A stretch of DNA of 64,000 nucleotides from Cyprinodon diabolis (lineage: Eukaryota > Chordata > Actinopteri > Cyprinodontiformes > Cyprinodontidae): positions 2,273,416 through 2,337,415 of the forward strand of contig CM060064.1 of NCBI GenBank assembly GCA_030533445.1. Direction: 5' to 3'. A program made the translations under genes and the position numbers. Of this stretch, positions 58,374 to 64,000 are shown in pieces. The notes beneath the pieces were generated by a model, which saw nothing but the letters and a program-made list of their open reading frames with translations, searched no databases and was not told the origin of the DNA. Within the stretch, counting starts at the first letter, position 1. Each line of letters begins with the position of its first letter.

Positions 58374-58675
58374 TTCACTATTTCAAAAGGGGTCAAACCA
58401 TCAGATGTTGGAATAATCCTCATGAGTATTTTTACCAAGTGCAAACACTCTGGCCATGGCTTTCCTGTTTCTGCCATGAATTTTCTCAATCTATTTTTAA
58501 CATCCTCGGACCATTTAACTGGGTTCTGTCTGGCTGGAGTTAAAACTTGACAGGCAGTCTGCATCTCTGCATCTGTCCTTGGCCTACACACAAGAATAGT
58601 GGGTCTGTGATCTAGTGGGTCATTATCTTGGGGTCCGGTGCGTTGACCATAACGAGGGTTGGCCACCTCTAACAT
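58374..58675 (-). pseudogene. Gag-to-integrase deletion junction
   Basis: The first about 55 residues read as capsid-region gag (ILVCRPRTDAEMQTAC). They pass directly, without a stop, into integrase sequence (KFMAETGKPWPECL, then TSDGLTPFEIV, typical of gamma-like integrases). The rest of capsid, nucleocapsid, protease, RT, RNase H and the front of integrase are missing, a deletion that probably arose between short similar sequences or during reverse transcription. The upstream frame change falls in a homopolymer at 58692-58700. Confidence 0.7.
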
Positions 58676-59438
58676 TGGAAAAGCACATGCACCCCCCCCC
58701 AGGATCTTGGTCCTGTTCTTGTTTTTTTAATTCAGCCAATCTTGGATAAATAGGGGCAGATGGGCCTTTTTTACAAGCCTCTACTTGATAATCATTATTG
58801 TAATACTTTGAATTAAGCTTCACATCCCTTTTTGATTTTCTTAATTCATGCTCACAAGGGTCAGGGGCACTGAGTTCCATACCATCCACAGAGGACGATA
58901 TGGACAGGGGGCTTGCTCCTGCTCCTCCAATATCATTATACGATGGTGGGGCTACTGGAGGAGGAACAGTGGCATGGCTGTGTTCATATTCACCGTGATG
59001 GGGTTTATGTCCACCTTCCTGTGCAGCTGATGCCACTGCTTGAACCCCATCACCCCCTTGAATTTGATTAGCATCAGGATATTGAGGAAGCATACGGGAT
59101 ACAACAGTTTCTTCATCAGCTTTAACTTTTACAGCAGCAATTGTAGCTTTCTTTCTATCCTTCTTCTGTTGTATTTGGCTTTCCCTATTTTTTGCTTGCA
59201 TAATCCACTTATTTAACTCTTCTAATTCTTTTCTGTATTTAGCTTGTTTTCTTTTTGATTTATACACCAACTTCATCTCCACCTTCTGCTGAATCTTCGT
59301 CAGCGGCTCAACTCTCAACTTTCCATCCCAGTCCTCCTTCTCAATCCACTTTCTGGCAAACTCTGGGTCACCACCACAACACGCAACCATCCATCTAACA
59401 TCACCTGGCATTTCCTTCTTACTACTACTTTGTCCCAT
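58623..59438 (-). pseudogene. Gag N-terminal (matrix/p12-like) ORF
   Basis: The 271-residue minus-strand frame opens MGQSSSKKE, a classic N-myristoylation signal (Gly2, Ser5-6) followed by basic residues, for membrane targeting of Gag. Residues 46-100 are highly charged and probably helical or coiled. PPSY at 164-167 and PSAP at 226-229 are late-domain motifs that recruit NEDD4-type ligases and TSG101 for budding. After residue about 246 a run of nine G (C9 at 58692-58700 on the plus strand) shifts the frame, and the last about 20 residues are off-frame. The start is well supported as the first Met with the myristoylation context. Confidence 0.75.
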
Positions 59439-59760
59439 TTTTAAAGAATTTAGTCCAGTACAAACACCTAGGGTATTCTACGCACTGGATGTTTATTCAG
59501 CAGGACAACACCCAAACACTGTTGTGGTAATTTCTGCTTCTACCTTTTCAGGTGAGAAATTCTTGCCTCTGCATCCACAAGAGTTATACTGTATTAATTC
59601 CTGCTGTTTTAGTATGAAACAACAGAACACAACGGTTCGATTGTTTCCTCACACACTTTCACACAGTCACACACACCTATTCTAAGGCCTAATATTTTTA
59701 TTTTATTTTAACCAACATAGACAAAAAACATTTATCGTGTACACTTTGGAGTCTCCAGCT
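59439..59760. other. Proviral leader between gag and the repeat array
   Basis: No ORF. This is the presumed 5' untranslated leader. A splice donor and packaging signal would lie here or in the repeats, but none can be fixed by eye. Confidence 0.4.
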
Positions 59761-59774
59761 CCAGAACCTCGCAC

Positions 59775-60310
59775 GCACCGGATACCCAGATCCCAGATCT
59801 GTCAACAAAACTTGGTTTCGTCAAATATCCCTGCTGCAACTGAAAACCTTACTTTCTCGATAACAACACAGAGTCCCAGGCTCAAATGCACAGAATACTC
59901 AGATCCCAGATGTGTCAACAAAACTTGGTTTCGTCAAATATTCCTGCTGCAGCTGCAAACCTTACTATCTCGAGAACAACACAGAGTCCCAGACTCAAAT
60001 GCACAGAATACCCAGATCCCAGATCTGTCAACAAAACTTGGTTTCGTCAAATATTCTTGCAACTACAACCAGTTATAGCTTGAACACAGAGGGTCCCAGA
60101 CCCAAATGCGCAGAATACTCAGATCCCAGATCTGTCAACAAAACTTGGTTTCGTCAAATATTCTTGCAACTACAACCAGTTATAGCTTGAACACAGAGGG
60201 TCCCAGACCCAAACGCACAGAATACCGATCCCAGATCTATCACAACAAACCCTGTTTGTCAAATATTCTTGCGACTACAACTAGTTACAGCTTTCACATG
60301 GTCCCAGACC
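59775..60310 (-). repeat. Five-copy tandem repeat in the retroviral leader
   Basis: Each about 105-120-bp unit carries CAGATCCCAGATCTGTCAAC and AAAACTTGGTTTCGTCAAAT on the plus strand, starting near 59787, 59907, 60015, 60118 and 60227. Units 3 and 4 share a spacer (AACTACAACCAGTTATAGCT) different from that of units 1 and 2 (AACCTTACT-TCTCGA). Unit 5 is the most diverged. Plus-strand open frames across it are artefacts. Confidence 0.85.
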
Positions 60311-60493
60311 AAGCTTTGATCAAAAGCTTTAGGCCTACCCTTTCTGAGCAGATCAGTCCTCAGCTTGAGTCGTCACCAGGATGTCCAGGGCAGGGCTGGA
60401 CCAACCTATTGGATCCGTCCGGCAAAGGGTGGACGGCTGTCAACAGTTTCTTTGCCTTGGTCCCGCACGGTCCTGGACAATTGGATCTTGACT

Positions 60494-60511
60494 CCCGTAG
60501 TTTCGGCACCA
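60494..60511 (-). other. Primer-binding site, tRNA-Phe-like
   Basis: On the minus strand, TGGTGCCGAAAC followed by TACGGG starts four bases after the 5' LTR end. The first 12 nt are complementary to the 3' end of vertebrate tRNA-Phe (...GTTTCGGCACCA, from memory). The remainder has small changes. Confidence 0.7.
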
Positions 60512-60515
60512 AAAA

Positions 60516-60870
60516 TGTTACGTTCAAAATATTGTAGGTTTATGACAAAAAAGAAACTGAGTCCACACAGAATAGGGTTCTTTGGCTCCTGCAAGAGGAG
60601 AGAGTCATGTTCAGCTACATCTGCCCTCTCTCTGTGGTGTATTGGCCAAGAATTGAACCTGGGGCACCCACATGGCAAGCGAGAATTCTACCACTGAACC
60701 ACCAATGCTCCTCTTGATTGAATCACAGCAGGATGCAACCGTGTGACTTTGCCTCATGACCTAATGATTGCATCACAGGATAGCAGAATGCAGGTCACAA
60801 AAGTCTACGACCCTCTTGATTGAATCACAGTACACAAATGTAGCATAATTTTATAATCATAACTCTAACA
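60516..60870 (-). repeat. 5' LTR of the provirus
   Basis: The 355-bp sequence runs from TGTTAGAG to CGTAACA on the minus strand. TATAAAA occurs very near the start of U3. The tRNA-Gly-like segment occupies 60635-60708, roughly LTR positions 163-236. A T6 run conserved with the other LTR follows about 85-90 nt downstream and could stop a pol III transcript. Confidence 0.9.
60635..60708 (-). ncRNA. tRNA-Gly(GCC)-like sequence with CCA inside the 5' LTR
   Basis: The same 74-nt cloverleaf as in the 3' LTR, here with CTCGC in the anticodon stem and CCAATAC closing the acceptor. It retains the GCC anticodon, discriminator A and terminal CCA. The two LTR copies differ at about four positions. The first 29 nt equal the canonical vertebrate tRNA-Gly(GCC) as I remember it, and most later differences are transitions. 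Confidence 0.75.
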
Positions 60871-61118
60871 ATCACTGAAATAAGATTCTTCCTGATCAAA
60901 ATCACACTCCTAGACTGAACTGTAATAATATGTTTTTCTAAAATACATTTTTGCTGCAGAAAATGAATTTAAGAAGGTAAAAAAACAAAATTATACGACT
61001 AAGAATTAAGTTTTATATATATCTAGAAACATTTTAAGTGGCCGTTTTGACATTTATCAGCTTGACTGAAAATGTATTTATATCTGAAGTACATTTTGTT
61101 CATAGTTGAAATAATACA

Positions 61119-63589
61119 CAGAGGTGGAAAAAGTACTAAAATATCATACTCAAGTAAAAGTACCAATACTTGGATGAAATATTACTCAAGTACAAGTAAA
61201 ATTACCCATCAGAAAAATGACTCAAGTAAAAGTACTAAGTAGCTAATTTAAAATGTATTTTAAGTAAAAGTTACTTAGTTACATTTAAAAAAAAATAAAA
61301 ACTGTTGAACAGGGCAGGGGATCTCTCCCATGTAATGAAAATAGGACAAGGAGTCATAAATCTAAAACTATTTAGTTTTTAATTAAAGAAAAATCTATAC
61401 AAATGTGAACACATGTAATGACAAGATAACACATGTCACACATGACATTTAAGACCCTTAGAAAGGTATAATGTGCCATTTTAGTTCAGACCATCCCATA
61501 AAACTTTTTCAAACAATCAATTGAAGGTAAAAGTGCCATAAATTGTTGGTTCTGAGGGCCGTCCTTCTTTTCTTCAAACATTAACAACAGTTATTAATAA
61601 GCACTATACAAATGCCATAACAACATAAAACACGCCACACATGACACAGTTATTGAATGCTGCCAGTTCAGACACCTTTGGCAGACACATCTGGCATTGC
61701 ATGATGATACTGTTGGCCCTCTTGAATTTAAATGAAAAGCAGTCTTTGAAATGTGGCCAAGGATTTTCGTCGTTTTTGGGCAGCAGAATTCGATGTTTCA
61801 GCTAGCATTTCTAGTGAAAAGTTCTCTGAACCGTCGTCGCTCTCCTGATCCACCTCCATCTCGTTCCCAATCTTCTACAGAAAGACTTGGCGCCTGGTAG
61901 CCTAGATCTACATGCTGATCACCTCACTCACTGTAGTGCTTCCGGGCCCGATTTTTTGTCTTCCTTTCGGTTTTCCAACGTTTTTTTTTTACTCTGTAAC
62001 GGATGGGATTTGTAATGTAACGAAATACAATACTTAACTCAAAACGTAATCAAGTAAAATTTAAATGATCGATTTTAAAAACTTCCTGAAAAAATACAAA
62101 ATACATAAAAAACCTACTCAATACAGTAACTTGAGTAAATGTATTTCATTTAGGGCTGCAACTAACGATTATTTTAAAAATCGATGAATCGGCCAATTAT
62201 TTATTCGATGAATCGATGAATCGGACAAAAAATATTTTCTATATTAACCTCTTTATTCCAAAATAAACATTTTAGACAGAACAAACAAGCACACAAGTAC
62301 AGGTTGCTCATTAACTGTACTGGTGCAATATGAAAAATAAATGTTTGTGTTAAAACTACGTAAACTTACATGAGAAATGTAGCTGTACATCCACAAAATA
62401 TAGGCTACTTTGTTTCATAAAGCGCAAACAAAGACATTTTTGTTTTTTAAAGCCCCTAAGGGCTTCAAACAATAGGCCCCCCCATTTCAACAAATTAGTT
62501 TTTTTTAGACTAGAAGAGTTCTGCCTTTTAAGACAGGAAAGTATAGCAGTTAAAGTTGCTACTTGAGAAAATACTGAACCATAGAGATAAAAATAGCCTG
62601 TGATTCAGATTATAAATTGTATTTGGAATAAAAATGAGAGAACTAGGGGTGTTAAAAAACACATCCTCCAAAGACAGATATTTACATGGGAATGTGGCAT
62701 ATAATTGACATATTACTGATCTTGCTGGATTTTATTCTGCTTTACTTCCATAAATTGCAGGATCTTCTTTACTTTATCTTTGCCAGAAGATTTAAACTTT
62801 AAAAGCCTTGCCCTCATAATTTGCAAGTTAATTTATTTATAAAGAAAATATAAACGCTGCTTAACTAATTCAAATGAAATTAAAAGTAAAATAAGTAGCC
62901 AACCTTATCACTGTCTGTAACCTACTAACACGGTAAGGAAAGCATCAGATGAGCTACCTGAGAAACTAACGTTACGTTTCCCAACTTTAAAACCAAACAA
63001 ACATGGTGGTTCCGTGCCATGTTCATTTGTTTTTACAAAAGTTGCCTGTTACGACTTTTTTCACTTTACAAAGCGCAGGCTATTTTAATTATTGTGATCA
63101 ATTTGCGACGTCAATCCTGGCGCATGCGAGCTTCATTTGCAGTCTGGACGCTGAGGGTAAACTTACTGTGGCTCTGACTGCAGCGCTGAGAGGGACTCCT
63201 GTGGGAGTAGGAGAACGGGGTTGGGATGGGGGAGGCGCCCCACGGCAGAGTAGGAACGATGCATGCTTTCACTAAGAGTCTCCAAAAGCCGCCAGTGACA
63301 TCGTAAAAAGTCGCCAGATTTGTCGCTAGTCGCTTTTTTGAAAAATGAGGGGTCTGAAAAGTCGCTGAGTTGGCAACACTGCGCCCTGCAGCGCTGGCTC
63401 GCTCTAGCATATTTTTTTTTCTTCCCCCGTTTCAGTCAAGTTGATGTGATGACGGCGGCCGCGGATGACGCATTAATCGCGCGACACAACTAATCGATGA
63501 TAAAATTCGTTGCCAACGCTTTTAAAAATCGATTTTTATCGATTTTATCGATTCGTTGTTGCAGCCCTAATTTCATTACTTTCCACACG
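61119..63589. mobile_element. hAT-like element (CAGAGGTGGAAA ends), interrupted
   Basis: ATAATACA flanks it exactly on both sides (61111-61118 and 63590-63597). The left end CAGAGGTGGAAAAAGTAC is complementary in part to the right end TTACTTTCCACACG. Subterminal ACTCAAGTAAAAGTAC and TAACTTGAGTAAATGTATTT words are inverted. It is interrupted by 62151-63569, leaving an original length near 1.04 kb. It has no transposase. Confidence 0.8.
62151..63569. mobile_element. hAT-like element (TAGGGCTGCAAC ends), 1.4 kb
   Basis: A perfect 8-bp TSD ATTTCATT lies at 62143-62150 and 63570-63577. The ends TAGGGCTGCAAC and GTTGCAGCCCTA are inverted, with ATCGATGAATCG-type subterminal words. The 90-100-codon frames inside (63003-63275 and 63111-63410) show no transposase motif. 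A short relative is at 7166-7513. Confidence 0.85.
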
Positions 63590-63597
63590 ATAATACA

Positions 63598-63883
63598 AAT
63601 GATGACCAGTAATAGTAGGAATATGGAGATCTGAAATGAATTTATAGACATCAAGAATGTTTATTCTAGATGTGGAAAATTACATTTTGTTTGAAATGGT
63701 CATTAAGACAAAGTAAAAGGTTTGAGATATCAGGAGAGCATATTCAGTAAAACTAATCAAACGGCTTGCCATAGCCTGTCGATCATTCTTTAATAAGATC
63801 CTCATCAAATGGACATGCAATTTGCTTTTAAAACCTAATGTGTGTAATGGAGCTAGTGAATGATTTTTTGTCTCTTTTTTTAG
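63598..63883. other. Intergenic or intronic spacer
   Basis: Nothing recognised until the pyrimidine-rich tract TTTTTTGTCTCTTTTTTTAG at 63864-63883, which would serve as a splice acceptor. Confidence 0.35.
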
Positions 63884-64000
63884 GGAAATAATTTAAAGGT
63901 CCTGATTGCCAGCTACCGTTATCTTTCTTTTCATGCGGAGGAGATAGAGCAGGTGGTGAGGGAGATTTTTAGGTATTATTTGGCTGCAGAGAGGTGGTAA
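63884..64000 (+). CDS. Candidate terminal coding exon of an unidentified gene
   Basis: After a strong polypyrimidine-AG at 63864-63883, the phase-0 frame is open for 38 codons and ends in TAA at the last base of the window. It begins GNNLKVLIASYRYLSF and continues HAEEIEQVVREIFRYYLAAERW. The sequence is balanced in composition, amphipathic, and overlaps no recognised repeat. I do not recognise the protein. It could equally be a chance frame or a transposon piece. There is no upstream exon in the window to confirm splicing. Confidence 0.3.
   Translation, partial: GNNLKVLIASYRYLSFHAEEIEQVVREIFRYYLAAERW

Larger units (their letters stand above)
57213..60870 (-). mobile_element. Defective endogenous retrovirus, 3.66 kb, minus strand
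   Basis: Two LTRs (57213-57565 and 60516-60870) bound the element, and the 5-bp sequence ATCAC flanks it (57208-57212 and 60871-60875). LTR ends are TGTTA...TAACA. A tRNA-Phe-like primer-binding site, a gag start, an integrase remnant, an env start and a polypurine tract occur in retroviral order on the minus strand. Most of gag, all of protease/RT and nearly all of env are deleted, so it could move only with help. The gag and integrase type resembles fish gamma/epsilon-like ERVs, by inference. Confidence 0.9.

Noticed and set aside
59737..60537. Plus-strand frames across the leader repeats
   Set aside because: They are antisense to the provirus and repeat with the tandem array. They show no domain.

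Overview
This window looks like teleost fish nuclear DNA made almost entirely of mobile-element debris. The evidence is vertebrate intergenic composition, many copies of the L2-type LINE tail common in fish, tRNA-headed fish SINEs, hAT/Harbinger/Kolobok-like DNA elements, a fish-type gamma/epsilon-like endogenous retrovirus, and long simple-sequence arrays. I found no convincing host protein-coding gene. The one candidate is a short terminal exon at the extreme right edge. All element family names come from memory of family hallmarks, since no search was run.

Layout. 1-8.9 kb: a THAP-domain transposon fragment and a short relative, small MITEs, an L2 3' scrap interrupted by a TTA-flanked element, and a short hAT-like element. 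9-12.6 kb: a 1-kb hAT-like element, a tRNA SINE, CACTGCAAAA-type MITEs and the C-terminus of a second LINE family. 14.2-17.2 kb: an 871-bp foldback element with TTAA ends, a small palindromic MITE and two long inverted repeats. 17.5-21.1 kb: a 3.5-kb GGAT satellite. 23-26.6 kb: a 49-bp tandem repeat and several TIR elements, one nested in another.

32.9-39.6 kb is a multi-level nest. A hAT-like element carries an L2 3'-UTR copy, which carries a Harbinger element, which carries an almost complete L2 LINE with an uninterrupted 935-codon endonuclease/reverse-transcriptase ORF. A SINE sits in another part of the outer element. 41.4-48.5 kb holds a 9-bp-TSD element with a paralogous empty site, an R4/Rex6-like LINE fragment, decayed L2 copies and a minisatellite open in several frames. 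49.2-53.4 kb has a THAP element split by a SINE, a TTA-flanked element inside a LINE fragment, and a tandemly duplicated L2 end.

57.2-60.9 kb is a 3.66-kb minus-strand provirus with paired LTRs, a 5-bp TSD, a PBS resembling tRNA-Phe and a polypurine tract. It also has a gag remnant with myristoylation and late-domain motifs, and defective integrase and env remnants. Its most striking feature is that each LTR contains a 74-nt tRNA-Gly(GCC)-like sequence that appears to include the post-transcriptional CCA end. A five-copy tandem repeat fills its 5' leader. 61.1-63.6 kb is a hAT-like element with a second hAT-like element inside, both with perfect 8-bp TSDs.
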